Below are positions 8,377 to 16,894 of a DNA stretch of 64,000 nt, piece after piece. Every line of letters begins with the position of its first letter. Within the stretch, counting starts at the first letter, position 1. The notes beneath the pieces were generated by a model. The model was not told the DNA's origin. It saw only the letters and a list, made by a program, of their open reading frames with translations, and did no database searches. This stretch comes from Paenibacillus sp. 32352. GTDB taxonomy: Bacteria > Bacillota > Bacilli > Paenibacillales > NBRC-103111. The stretch is taken from the NCBI RefSeq assembly GCF_002042965.1, contig NZ_MZNT01000004.1:186001-250000 (forward strand). The letters are read 5' to 3'. The position numbers and the translations under genes were made by a program.

Positions 8377-8521
8377 CAAGCTTCCCCCCCTGTACGTACG
8401 AGTTCATAGCTTAATATTAGTCGAAATCGCATCAATACACAAGAGAGCGGAGCATCTACTTTTATACTTGTCTCTTTTTTCCTGTTCATCACGCTACAGC
8501 TGGCGGCAGCCTCTAATGAGA

Positions 8522-8557
8522 AAACGGCATTCCCATCCATCGATGGAAATACCGTTA
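8522..8557 (-). terminator. Intrinsic terminator after the HPr-like gene
   Basis: On the minus strand AACGGTATTTCCATC and GATGGGAATGCCGTTTT pair with few mismatches around a short loop, directly after the stop at 8565. Confidence 0.72.
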
Positions 8558-8564
8558 TGTACGA

Positions 8565-8813
8565 TTAATCTTGGATGCTGTTGATTTGCAGATTGTGCTT
8601 CGCAAATACTTCAGCCATAGCTTTTTTAGCTTCCTCCGCATCAGGTCCATGAACATGGAGATCATAGTGGCTGCTTGTCAGCAAAGTAGTGAACAAGCCC
8701 AGGATGCTTTTTACATCGATATACTTATTATCATACTGTAAAACAATGGAAGATCTAAATTTGTTAGCAGTTTGCGAAATTTCTACAATAGCAGCGTTGT
8801 TGGCACTTGACAT
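8565..8813 (-). CDS. HPr-like protein lacking the phosphorylatable histidine segment
   Basis: 82 residues from the ATG at 8813 (GGAGGG, 7-base spacing). It aligns with HPr from just after the active site: IVEISQTANKFRSSIVLQY corresponds to the HPr helix 1/strand 2 region, and DVKSILGLFTTLL to the segment around regulatory Ser46 (KSIMG in Bacillus). The first strand and the HARP segment with His15 are absent. Upstream the frame meets a stop codon, so this is not a start-choice artefact. It therefore cannot accept phosphate from Enzyme I at His15. It may be a Crh-like regulatory paralogue, since Crh keeps Ser46 but not His15, or something else. No PTS genes are adjacent. Confidence 0.75.
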   Translation of the reverse strand: MSSANNAAIVEISQTANKFRSSIVLQYDNKYIDVKSILGLFTTLLTSSHYDLHVHGPDAEEAKKAMAEVFAKHNLQINSIQD

Positions 8814-8902
8814 ATTGAATCCCTCCATGCGATCAATAACATTGGTAAACGATTAAATCGCTTACTTTGTATGATACATGGGAAAAGATTAACACGCAAC
8901 TA

Positions 8903-10018
8903 CTATTTCAAATGCTCAGGATTTAAGCCTTCGAGTTCAGGAATGACGAACCGGCCGTCCTTGCGGATCAGCACGTCGTCAAAATAAATTTCTCCGCCGC
9001 CATACTCCGGCCGTTGAATTAGGACTAGGTCCCAATGTACCGAGGAACGGTTACCGTTATCCGCCTTTTCGTAGGCTTGGCCAGGGGTGAAATGAAGGCT
9101 GCCGTCAATTTTCTCATCGAATAACGTATCCTTCATCGGGGTTGAAATATAAGGGTTGAACCCAAGGCTGAACTCGCCGATGTAACGGGCGCCTTCGTCC
9201 GAGTCCAAAATTTTATTCAATCTTTCCGTATCATTGCATGTCGCTTCGACAATCTTCCCGTTCTCGAAACGGAAGGTAATATTCTCAAACGTAATGCCTG
9301 ACTTCACCGAAGGCGTGTTGTAATGGATCACTCCGTTAACGGAATCACGGACAGGGGCCGTATACACCTCTCCGTCCGGAATGTTGCGTTTGCCGCAGCA
9401 TTTGACCGAACCGATGCCTTTGATGGAAAATTGAATGTCCGTACCTGGCGATACGATTCGGACACGGTCCGTACGATTCATAAGCTCCTGCAGCGGATCC
9501 ATCGCTACCGACATTTTGGCGTAATCGAGATTGCATACATTAAAGTAGAAATCCTCGAATTTGGCCGTGCTCATGGTAGCCAACTGGGCCATAGAAGCGT
9601 TAGGATAGCGCAGGACGACCCAGCGTGTCTTTTTGACGCGCTGCTCCATATGTACAGGCTTGCTGTAGTACATCTCGTACAGCTTCATTTGCGCTTCGGG
9701 AACGTCCGACAGTTCACTTACGTTGGAGCCGCCACGGATACCGACATAGCAGTTCATATCCTGCATCCGCTTCAAGTCCATAGCAGCCCAGTGCTCGATT
9801 TGTTCTTTGGTGGCCGATTGCAATAAGGAGCTTCTCACGGATGGCTCGACCAGCTCGACATATGGCTGTCCTCCGCGGGCGTACACTTCTTCAATCAGGC
9901 ACTTCACGATCTCACTTTCGGAGCCGATCATTTCGATCAATACTTTCTCACCGGGCTGTACATCCAGCGAGTACGTTACGATATTTTTTGCCAACTGCTG
10001 TAATCTGGGATCACGCAT
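8903..10018 (-). CDS. M29 family metallo-aminopeptidase
   Basis: 371 residues, the size of AmpS/PepS/aminopeptidase T. This is a cytoplasmic zinc or cobalt aminopeptidase that removes N-terminal residues from peptides. Family features include LDVQPGEKVLIE near the N-terminus, NIPDGEVYTAPV (metal-binding glutamate), YIGEFSLGFNP (second glutamate region) and SSVHWDLV with the metal-ligand histidine and aspartate. GAAGGAGGC precedes the ATG at 10018. It reads in the same direction as the downstream HPr-like gene with an 89-base gap. Confidence 0.9.
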   Translation of the reverse strand: MRDPRLQQLAKNIVTYSLDVQPGEKVLIEMIGSESEIVKCLIEEVYARGGQPYVELVEPSVRSSLLQSATKEQIEHWAAMDLKRMQDMNCYVGIRGGSNVSELSDVPEAQMKLYEMYYSKPVHMEQRVKKTRWVVLRYPNASMAQLATMSTAKFEDFYFNVCNLDYAKMSVAMDPLQELMNRTDRVRIVSPGTDIQFSIKGIGSVKCCGKRNIPDGEVYTAPVRDSVNGVIHYNTPSVKSGITFENITFRFENGKIVEATCNDTERLNKILDSDEGARYIGEFSLGFNPYISTPMKDTLFDEKIDGSLHFTPGQAYEKADNGNRSSVHWDLVLIQRPEYGGGEIYFDDVLIRKDGRFVIPELEGLNPEHLK

Positions 10019-10048
10019 TGTTTTGGCCTCCTTCTCTAATTGGTCATT

Positions 10049-10642
10049 CTACGTAGATTTGTTTTTTTCGCTGTCAAACCATTTTTTCTTATAAATATTG
10101 CCGATAATGAGCAGGACGACAAAAATAAGCACCAACAGGGTAAGTCTGCCCTTATTGTGACTAAAATGCAGCAAATCATGGCCTATTAACGATTCCAAAA
10201 AAATCATAGGCAGTTTGCCGACCATGGTTCCCAATATGAAATCCCTGGTCCTTACCTTCATAACCGCTGCCGCCAAATTAATCGCAAACGATGGCAGGAT
10301 AGGAATGATTCGCGAAATCGCTATGTAAAGAAATCCGTTCTGTTCGAGCTTTTGATTGAATTTCCCGATATACTCATAGTGTTCCAGCTTTTTTTCTACC
10401 CAATCTCTTGCAAAATTGCGCGCAACCCAAAATGCGGTGATGGCTCCCAATACCGACATCGTATAATTGACGGCAAAGCCCGCCCACATTCCGAACAGCA
10501 GCACGTTAGCCCCTGCAACCACAACAAAAGGCACAAACGGCACCACCGTCTGCACATAAGCCAATATCGCCCCTGCCAGATGTCCCAACAGTCCCCAGGA
10601 TTGCAAAATGTCGGACAAATGCCGGACATTCCATTCGGCCAA
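10049..10642 (-). CDS. TVP38/TMEM64 (VTT domain) membrane protein
   Basis: 197 residues with about five hydrophobic segments. It shows the VTT/SNARE-associated pattern: FVPFVVVAGANVLLFG ... GAITAFWVARNFARDWVEKKL ... FLYIAISRIIPILPSFAINLAAA. Related DedA/YdjX/YtxB proteins are inner-membrane proteins proposed to act as lipid scramblases or undecaprenyl-phosphate transporters. The role of this member is unknown. The start is a TTG at 10642 about 8 bases after GAAGGGGG; the nearby ATG is out of frame. The gene ends 30 bases before the M29 aminopeptidase gene and is probably cotranscribed. Confidence 0.85.
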   Translation of the reverse strand: MAEWNVRHLSDILQSWGLLGHLAGAILAYVQTVVPFVPFVVVAGANVLLFGMWAGFAVNYTMSVLGAITAFWVARNFARDWVEKKLEHYEYIGKFNQKLEQNGFLYIAISRIIPILPSFAINLAAAVMKVRTRDFILGTMVGKLPMIFLESLIGHDLLHFSHNKGRLTLLVLIFVVLLIIGNIYKKKWFDSEKNKST

Positions 10643-10754
10643 AGAACATTCCCCCTTCTACATTATAACATTGTACCACTTTTCAAATTCATTTCCTAAC
10701 ATAAGCAAAGCGAAAAAAGTCTATGTTCATGCGCAAGATATCAAGGCGGACTAC

Positions 10755-10784
10755 TTGACATCGATAGGCAATTTCTTATAGAAT
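10755..10784 (+). promoter_or_regulatory. Sigma-A promoter of rpsD
   Basis: TTGACA at 10755-10760, then either TATAGA (10777-10782, 16-base spacer) or TAGAAT (10779-10784, 18-base spacer). It gives a leader of about 200 bases before rpsD. Confidence 0.7.
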
Positions 10785-10789
10785 TAGAA

Positions 10790-10998
10790 GTCGAGATAAG
10801 TATGTTTACTTGTTAATAGAAATCATACTTATGGTGGAAGCATGTGTCACCCTCACCGATTTTGTTGCTGACAGGACAGCGGCTGAGATTCTTGTCAGGT
10901 GCCGGATTTATATCCACAGGCTTTAAACAAAATTGAGCATATGTTTCACCCGAGGATACAACAACCACCATTCTAATTATTAAAGGAGCTCACAATAC
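10790..10998 (+). promoter_or_regulatory. Long rpsD 5' leader, probable S4-binding autoregulatory element
   Basis: About 210 untranslated bases lie between the promoter and the rpsD ATG. In Bacillus the rpsD leader folds into a pseudoknot bound by S4 for translational feedback. A similar role here is inferred from length and position; the fold was not computed. A GGAGCTC ribosome binding site is at the 3' end. Confidence 0.5.
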
Positions 10999-11598
10999 AT
11001 GTCACGTTACACAGGTCCTAAATTTAAACTTAGCCGTCGTCTGGGTATCTCCCTGAGCGGCACTGGTAAAGAATTGAAACGCCCATTCCCTCCAGGACAA
11101 CACGGTCCAGGACAACGCAGAAAAATGAGCGGCTACGGCGTTCAATTGCAAGAGAAGCAAAAACTGCGTCATATGTACGGCGTGAACGAGAAGCAATTCC
11201 GCAACTTGTTCGACAAAGCTAACAAAATCCAAGGTATCGCCGGTGAAAACTTCATGATCCTGCTGGAAAGCCGTCTGGACAACCTGGTTTACCGTCTTGG
11301 CTTTGCTAACTCCCGTGCAGGCGCTCGTCAATTGGTTTCTCACGGTCACATTACCGTTAACGGTAAAAAAGTCGACATCGCTTCTTACACTGTAAGCACT
11401 GGCGATGTAATCGGTCTTCGTGAAAGAAGCCGCGGTCTGTCTTCCGTTAAAGAAGCTTTGGCTAACCGCAACTACTTGCCAGCTTACTTGGAATTCAACG
11501 ACGCTGCAGTAGAAGGTAAATACACTCGTCTTCCTGAGCGTTCCGAATTGCCTCAAGAAATTGACGAAAAACAAATCGTCGAGTTCTACAGCCGTTAA
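10999..11598 (+). CDS. rpsD: 30S ribosomal protein S4
   Basis: 199 residues. This primary 16S rRNA-binding protein nucleates 30S assembly. It begins [16 protein letters not shown], has [14 protein letters not shown] and the S4 RNA-binding domain ([28 protein letters not shown], about residues 90-120). The N-terminus lacks the four zinc-binding cysteines found in C-plus S4 paralogues, so this is the zinc-independent form. As in other Bacillales it is a solitary gene outside the main ribosomal clusters, with its own promoter, leader and terminator. Confidence 0.98.
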   Translation: MSRYTGPKFKLSRRLGISLSGTGKELKRPFPPGQHGPGQRRKMSGYGVQLQEKQKLRHMYGVNEKQFRNLFDKANKIQGIAGENFMILLESRLDNLVYRLGFANSRAGARQLVSHGHITVNGKKVDIASYTVSTGDVIGLRERSRGLSSVKEALANRNYLPAYLEFNDAAVEGKYTRLPERSELPQEIDEKQIVEFYSR

Positions 11599-11609
11599 TC
11601 TATGGCTTG

Positions 11610-11645
11610 CAAACTGTCCTTCATTTATGGAGGGCAGTTTTTTAT
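11610..11645 (+). terminator. Intrinsic terminator of rpsD
   Basis: AAACTGTCC / GGGCAGTTT arms followed by TTTTATT, 11 bases after the stop. Confidence 0.85.
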
Positions 11646-11723
11646 TGTATTTTTACATTTGGAGACTCCCCTGCATCGCACTTGAATCACCTTGGATGCC
11701 AAGATCTAACTTGTACTCACAAA

Positions 11724-11776
11724 AATAAGGGGCCCTCATTCCCCGGTCCATGCAGCCGATAGGTAGAAGAGCCCCC
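11724..11776 (-). terminator. Probable terminator of tyrS
   Basis: On the minus strand a GGGGGCTC / GAGGGCCCC stem with a long loop ends in TTATTTTT, about 10 bases after the tyrS stop. Confidence 0.5.
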
Positions 11777-11784
11777 ATATATTT

Positions 11785-13038
11785 TTACACAAACTTCGCC
11801 AGGTAGTAGTTTTTCTTGCCGCGGCGAATAACGATATATTTCCCTTCCAACCCGTCACTTGGCTGAAGCACTTTGTCCAGATCCGTCACTTTCGTTCCGT
11901 TAACCGATACCGCACCGCTCTCGATATCCTGTCTTGCCTGACGCTTCGAAGGAGCAGCCTTGACCGAGATCAGCAGATCAATAAGAGCTGTCTCTCCGCT
12001 GATTTCAGAGGATGGAACGTCCTGGAACGCGTCTTCAATTTCACGGCCTGTCAGGATGCTGACGTTACCGCTGAACAACACCTCGGAGATTTTGATGGCG
12101 CTTAGAGCCGCCTCTTCCCCATGCACCAGCTCGGTAACCTCTTTGGCAAGCACGCGTTGAGCTTCCCGCTTCTCCGGACTGGTCTTTACTTGCTCCTCCA
12201 GACGCTCGATTTCCTCATGCGACAGGAAGGTGAAGTATTTCAGGAATTTCACAACGTCATTGTCGTGTGTGTTGATCCAGAACTGGTAGAACTGGTACGG
12301 GGATGTTTTCTCAGGATCAAGCCACACTGCTCCGCCGGCCGTTTTACCGAATTTAGAGCCGTCGCTCTTCGTTACAAGCGGCATTGTCAAACCGAAAGCT
12401 TTATTGCCTGTCGTTTTGCCGATTAGCTCGAGCCCCGCCGTAATATTCCCCCATTGATCGCTTCCGCCTACCTGCAAGGAGCAGTTGATGTCCGTGTTCA
12501 TCCGGTAGAAATCGTAAGCCTGCAAAATCATGTAGCTGAACTCCGTAAACGAAATCCCGTTGCTCAGACGAGAATCTACGCTGTCCTTAGCGAGCATGTA
12601 GTTAACGGAGAAGTTCTTTCCGATATCTCTCAAGAACGTGATAACGTTCAAGTTCCCCAGCCAGTCGTAGTTATTGGCCATCCGTGCAGGATTTACGGTC
12701 GAATCAAAATCCAGAAATCGGGACAGCTGATTCCGCAGCTTTCCTACCCACTCTTCTACAATGTCCTGCGTGTTTAAGGAGCGTTCTGTCGATCTGCCGC
12801 TCGGGTCTCCGATTAATCCTGTCCCGCCGCCTACTAAGGCAATCGGAAGATGACCTGCCATCTGGAATCGTTTCAAGCATAGGATCGGCAGCAAATGACC
12901 GATATGAAGGCTGTCCGCGGTCGGGTCAAAGCCTGCATAGAGGACAACGGGCTCTTCGCTCAATTTCTTGGCCAAGCCTTCTTCATCGGTGAGCTGCTGG
13001 ATCAATCCTCTGTACTGCAATTCCTTTAAAATATCCAT
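11785..13038 (-). CDS. tyrS: Tyrosyl-tRNA synthetase
   Basis: 417 residues; class I synthetase that charges tRNA-Tyr. The ATP-binding signature occurs as HIGHL near residue 48 after YAGFDPTADSL. The KMSKS-like loop reads KFGKT near residue 233. The C-terminal 65 residues form an S4 RNA-binding domain (KAAPSKRQARQDIESGAVSVNG). The length fits the TyrS1 class. A T-box leader with a TAC specifier lies upstream and confirms specificity. Divergent from the PBP gene. Confidence 0.97.
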   Translation of the reverse strand: MDILKELQYRGLIQQLTDEEGLAKKLSEEPVVLYAGFDPTADSLHIGHLLPILCLKRFQMAGHLPIALVGGGTGLIGDPSGRSTERSLNTQDIVEEWVGKLRNQLSRFLDFDSTVNPARMANNYDWLGNLNVITFLRDIGKNFSVNYMLAKDSVDSRLSNGISFTEFSYMILQAYDFYRMNTDINCSLQVGGSDQWGNITAGLELIGKTTGNKAFGLTMPLVTKSDGSKFGKTAGGAVWLDPEKTSPYQFYQFWINTHDNDVVKFLKYFTFLSHEEIERLEEQVKTSPEKREAQRVLAKEVTELVHGEEAALSAIKISEVLFSGNVSILTGREIEDAFQDVPSSEISGETALIDLLISVKAAPSKRQARQDIESGAVSVNGTKVTDLDKVLQPSDGLEGKYIVIRRGKKNYYLAKFV

Positions 13039-13074
13039 CGTATTCCTGACTCCCTCTCTTTATGAAATAAATAC

Positions 13075-13420
13075 AAAAAAGCCTTCGCATCCACAAAGGG
13101 ACGAGAAGGCTGCTGCTCGCGGTACCACCCTAATTAAAGCCGAGAACACGAATGCTGTATCCGAAACCGAAACAGCTCTTGTCTCTGCTTTCACTTTGCA
13201 ACGATAACGGGTCAGACCCGATAGGAAGCTACTTACGTTAGCATACAGGCTCGCCGGCGATAGGCCACCTTATGCCGTGTTCTCTTCCCCTGCTCCGGAC
13301 GGTATTTCGAATGAAGGGCAACTGCCGATTCTCACCAACCATCGGCTCTCTGAAAGCTTGGTTCCTTCCTCTACTGCTGCGCGGTTAAGGAAAACCCTTC
13401 CCCGTCGTCATGTCCATCAT
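13075..13420 (-). promoter_or_regulatory. T-box riboswitch (tRNA-Tyr responsive) of tyrS
   Basis: Minus-strand leader with AGAGAGCC in stem I, specifier context GAAA-TAC (TAC at 13304..13302, a Tyr codon), antiterminator core AGGGTGGTACCGCGAGC (13131..13114), and a terminator with arms GCCTTCTCG / GCGAAGGC plus a T run (13110..13075). Confidence 0.95.
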
Positions 13421-13447
13421 AGCATTTGTCATATGCAATTAAACCAA

Positions 13448-13477
13448 GTTATATCACAATTCGATTTCATTTGTCAA
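13448..13477 (-). promoter_or_regulatory. Promoter of the tyrS T-box transcript
   Basis: Minus strand TTGACA (13477..13472), 18-base spacer, TATAAC (13453..13448), upstream of the T-box. Confidence 0.65.
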
Positions 13478-13534
13478 ACCTAATGTTCAAGCAAACGTCA
13501 GGGATGCTATTATCCACACTTTCCTTCTTTATGA

Positions 13535-13540
13535 TATAAT
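13535..13540 (+). promoter_or_regulatory. Probable -10 box of the PBP gene
   Basis: TATAAT with a poor -35. Transcription would start near 13547, so the in-frame ATG at 13550 would have no leader. This supports the downstream start at 13583. Confidence 0.4.
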
Positions 13541-13582
13541 GAACTACGTATGTTTTCCAATTTCGGGAGGATTTCTATCAAT

Positions 13583-16500
13583 ATGGAGATGGAGAAAAAA
13601 GAAAGCAAGACAAAAGACGTACTATGGAGCATCGGTAAATATACGCTTATTACGTTAAAATGGATGTTCATCGTCTTTATCATCGCCGGATTTCTGGGAG
13701 GAGGCGCCGCCTTTGGTTACGTGTCCGCCCTGGTAAAGGAGGATCCTGTACGAAGCAAGGAGAGCATGATGGCGCAGGTGCAGGAGAATGCCCTAACCGG
13801 CTTCGTCTATTTTAATGATGATACGGTTATCGGCCAGCTGCGCTCGGAGGAAGACCGCAGAATGGTTGAGCTCAAGGATATTCCGCAGATCATGCTGGAC
13901 GCGGTATTTGCTATTGAAGATAACCATTTTTACGAGCACCATGGAATTGACTTCAAAGGCCTCGGAAGAGCCGTCATTCAAAAGCTTTTAAGAGAGGATA
14001 TTCAGACTGGAGGAAGCACGATTACCCAGCAGCTGGCCAGACGGGTATTCTTATCTCTTGATCGTGAGGACAGCCGTAAAGCCAAGGAAATCTTCTTATC
14101 CCTGCGGATGGAACGCCTCATGTCCAAGGACGAGATCCTGCTGGCCTATATGAACAAAATTCCGTACGGCAATGGCTCTTCAGGCTATAATCTGTACGGG
14201 ATCAAAGCAGCCGCCAAAGGAATCTTTAATATCGATGACCTGAAGGAGCTTAATATCGCGCAGGCTGCCTATTTGGCGGGATTGCCCCAGCAACCGAGCA
14301 ATTATTCTACGTTTACTAGCAAGGGACAATTTGACGGAGCCGCCTTCAAAAGAGCCGTTGCCCGACAGCAGCTTGTCCTGCGGAGAATGCTGGAGGAAGG
14401 AAAGATCAATTCCGACCAATACCAGGAGGCCCTTAATTTTGACCTGCGCAAATCGCTGGCAGAGCCTTCCAAGAAAGCGTACTCGACCTACCCTTATCTC
14501 ATGCTGGAGATTGAGAAGGAGGCTGCCAAGGCGCTGCTGAAGGTTCAGGATCCCAAGCTGGCTGAGCAGCCGAATACCGACGCCTACAACGAGGCCCTCA
14601 AAAACGTTCAGGCCCAAATGAACCGCGGCGGTTATCAAATCTATACGACGATCGATAAAGACATTTACGATGCTATGCATGCCATCGCCGATAACCCTAA
14701 AAACTTCACTCCGGATGATCCGACCAAGGGGATTGAACAGGTCGGTGCGGTGATGATGGATAGCAAAACCGGCGCCATACTCGGCATGATTGAAGGAAGG
14801 GACTTCTTCAAGGAGCAGCTTAACCATGCCACGCAGGCCTTCCGGCAGCCCGGCTCTACGATGAAGCCCATCGCAGCCTATGTCCCTGCCATCGAGAAAG
14901 GCGCAATTCAACCTGCTTCAATCATTGACGATGTACCGATCATATTAAAAGACGGTACCAAGGTCGGCTATCATATTCCGGAGAACTGGGATGACCGGTA
15001 TCACGGCCTAATTACAGCCCGAAGAGCTCTGGATCAATCTTATAACATTCCAGCTATCAAGCTGTTCCTGGATGTAGTCGGCATTAAGGAAGCATGGGAT
15101 TTCGCCAAAAAAATGGGGATCACCACCATTACCAAGGAGGATTATGTAGCTCAGACGGGGGTTATAGGCGGTTTGAGATACGGTGTTTCCGTAAAAGAGC
15201 TCACCAACGCATACTCCACTATTGGCAATAAAGGCGTACATAACGACGCGTTCATGATCCGTAAAATCACGGATTCCAACGGAAAAACGGTCTATGAGCA
15301 CGAGCTTCAACCGACTTCTCTGTTCTCGGAGCAAACAGCCTACTTGATGTCCGACATGATGAGGACTGTTATCACTTCCGGTACTGCCACCGATTTGATG
15401 AGCAAATTCAAGCATTACGGCAAGGTGCCGATCGTAGGGAAAACGGGCTCCACTCAGGATGATGCGGATGCCTGGTTCATGGGTTATACGCCCGATATTA
15501 CATTAGGTGTATGGATAGGCTATGACTCCCCTGCCTTCAAATTGAGCAAAAAGACGGGTGGAACGAACCGTGCCAAAGACATTTGGGCGAAAGCCATGGA
15601 TGCAGCCATCGATAAAAAGCCGGAATATTTCCCAACAAAATCGTTTGTACGTCCGGATAATATCGTCGAAATGACGGTATCCAGCTTATCGGGTAAGCTT
15701 CCAAGTGAAGCGACCACCAAAGCGGGCAAGCTCGTGACCGATATTTTTAATAAAAAGGATATTCCTACGGAAGAGGATAATGTGATGGTGAAGCTGCCGA
15801 TTATTTCTTATAACGGCATCAACTACATTGCCCAATCCTCGACACCTCAAGAATTCGTGCAAGAAAAAACCGTCATCAAGAGAGAAAAATCGTTGGGCGC
15901 TCTGATGAAGGAACTACAATCCATTATTCCGAGGCTTCCGGCAGGCAGACAGCAATCCCTTGACATGTATCGGCCGATTGATTACAACGAGGATGCCCCA
16001 TCCGAGACAGACCCTCGTACCGACGACGGGAAAGCCCCGGAAGCACCGACTATGGTAGTGGCCACCCATTCGGGAGACACGAGTGTCATTACCTTCCAGG
16101 CGAGCGCCAGTACCGACGTGGTCGGCTACCGGTTGTATAAATCCGTTAACCACGGTACGTTTCAGCGTGTAAGTAATAAAATCGTCATGGCAGGCGAGGA
16201 AACGAAGTTTACAGAACAGACCCACGCCAATGGTGTTATTGGTTACTATGTAACAGCGGTAGATGTAGCGGGTAATGAATCCCTTCCGAGCAAGGGAGCT
16301 TATACCGATGGCTCGAGCAAGGATCTCCTTCTCATGACGCCTGATAACGGCGGCGGCTTGATACCGGGAGCCGGTGAAACCCCTCAGGGAACTGGAGCAG
16401 ACGACAACAATGCCTCCCCTACTCCGACGCCAAGTCCAGGTCCTGCCAAGGAGAAGCCGGCAACTCCGACCGGAGTATCGGTCAAAGCCAGCGGAGCCGG

Positions 16501-16723
16501 CATCGTTGTCAATTGGAAGGCCAATGCAGCAAAAGATAAGGTACAGCAATATATCGTGTATTTCAGCGAAAAGGAAAACGGAAGCTATACGAAACTGGGC
16601 AATGTAAGCAATGGTACCGAATTCCGCTATTACGCTTCAGGCTATGAAGGCTACTACAAAGTGTCGGCGGTTAACGAGCTCGGTGAATCCAAGCCCACAG
16701 CCCCGGTACATTTCAAAAAGTGA
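13583..16723 (+). CDS. Class A penicillin-binding protein with C-terminal fibronectin type III repeats
   Basis: 1046 residues; a bifunctional peptidoglycan synthase anchored by one N-terminal membrane segment (about residues 20-48). The GT51 glycosyltransferase domain has AIEDNHFYEHHGID with the catalytic Glu (about 110), GGSTITQQLARR (about 142) and MNKIPYG. The transpeptidase domain has the nucleophile in STMK (about 423), SYN (SxN) and KTGS (about 619). After a linker come two fibronectin III modules (about 815-905 and 955-1045) separated by a Pro/Thr/Gly-rich stretch. The start at 13583 follows GGGAGG. The equivalent Bacillus protein is PBP1 (ponA). It lies outside the usual ponA-recU context, so no gene symbol is given. 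Confidence 0.92.
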   Translation: MEMEKKESKTKDVLWSIGKYTLITLKWMFIVFIIAGFLGGGAAFGYVSALVKEDPVRSKESMMAQVQENALTGFVYFNDDTVIGQLRSEEDRRMVELKDIPQIMLDAVFAIEDNHFYEHHGIDFKGLGRAVIQKLLREDIQTGGSTITQQLARRVFLSLDREDSRKAKEIFLSLRMERLMSKDEILLAYMNKIPYGNGSSGYNLYGIKAAAKGIFNIDDLKELNIAQAAYLAGLPQQPSNYSTFTSKGQFDGAAFKRAVARQQLVLRRMLEEGKINSDQYQEALNFDLRKSLAEPSKKAYSTYPYLMLEIEKEAAKALLKVQDPKLAEQPNTDAYNEALKNVQAQMNRGGYQIYTTIDKDIYDAMHAIADNPKNFTPDDPTKGIEQVGAVMMDSKTGAILGMIEGRDFFKEQLNHATQAFRQPGSTMKPIAAYVPAIEKGAIQPASIIDDVPIILKDGTKVGYHIPENWDDRYHGLITARRALDQSYNIPAIKLFLDVVGIKEAWDFAKKMGITTITKEDYVAQTGVIGGLRYGVSVKELTNAYSTIGNKGVHNDAFMIRKITDSNGKTVYEHELQPTSLFSEQTAYLMSDMMRTVITSGTATDLMSKFKHYGKVPIVGKTGSTQDDADAWFMGYTPDITLGVWIGYDSPAFKLSKKTGGTNRAKDIWAKAMDAAIDKKPEYFPTKSFVRPDNIVEMTVSSLSGKLPSEATTKAGKLVTDIFNKKDIPTEEDNVMVKLPIISYNGINYIAQSSTPQEFVQEKTVIKREKSLGALMKELQSIIPRLPAGRQQSLDMYRPIDYNEDAPSETDPRTDDGKAPEAPTMVVATHSGDTSVITFQASASTDVVGYRLYKSVNHGTFQRVSNKIVMAGEETKFTEQTHANGVIGYYVTAVDVAGNESLPSKGAYTDGSSKDLLLMTPDNGGGLIPGAGETPQGTGADDNNASPTPTPSPGPAKEKPATPTGVSVKASGAGIVVNWKANAAKDKVQQYIVYFSEKENGSYTKLGNVSNGTEFRYYASGYEGYYKVSAVNELGESKPTAPVHFKK

Positions 16724-16806
16724 GTTGGCTGAGATCCCACGCAAAGTGGGTGGGCCTTGGCCTCGGGGCTGATCCGGCTACTTTGTGGTGGAGCGCCGAG
16801 GCCTAC

Positions 16807-16869
16807 TAAAAAGCACTCAAATAAAAATGGAGCCACCTTAGGTGAGCTCCATTTTTTTGAGTGCTTTTA
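16807..16869. terminator. Bidirectional terminator between the PBP gene and acsA
   Basis: Nested stems: AAAAGCACTCAAA pairs with TTTGAGTGCTTTT, enclosing AAAATGGAGC...GCTCCATTTTTTT. A and T runs on both sides serve the two convergent genes. Confidence 0.88.
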
Positions 16870-16894
16870 AACATATAGTGTACAGCCTAGGGCA

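Noticed and set aside
14180..14911. 243-codon open frame antisense to the PBP gene
   Set aside because: Shadow of the conserved transpeptidase/glycosyltransferase region; no start signal and no recognisable protein.
16724..16806. Short GC-rich palindromic stretch (GCCTTGGCCTCGG ... CCGAGGCC) after the PBP gene
   Set aside because: Arms are far apart and imperfect; no T run or repeat copies elsewhere in the window to support a function.
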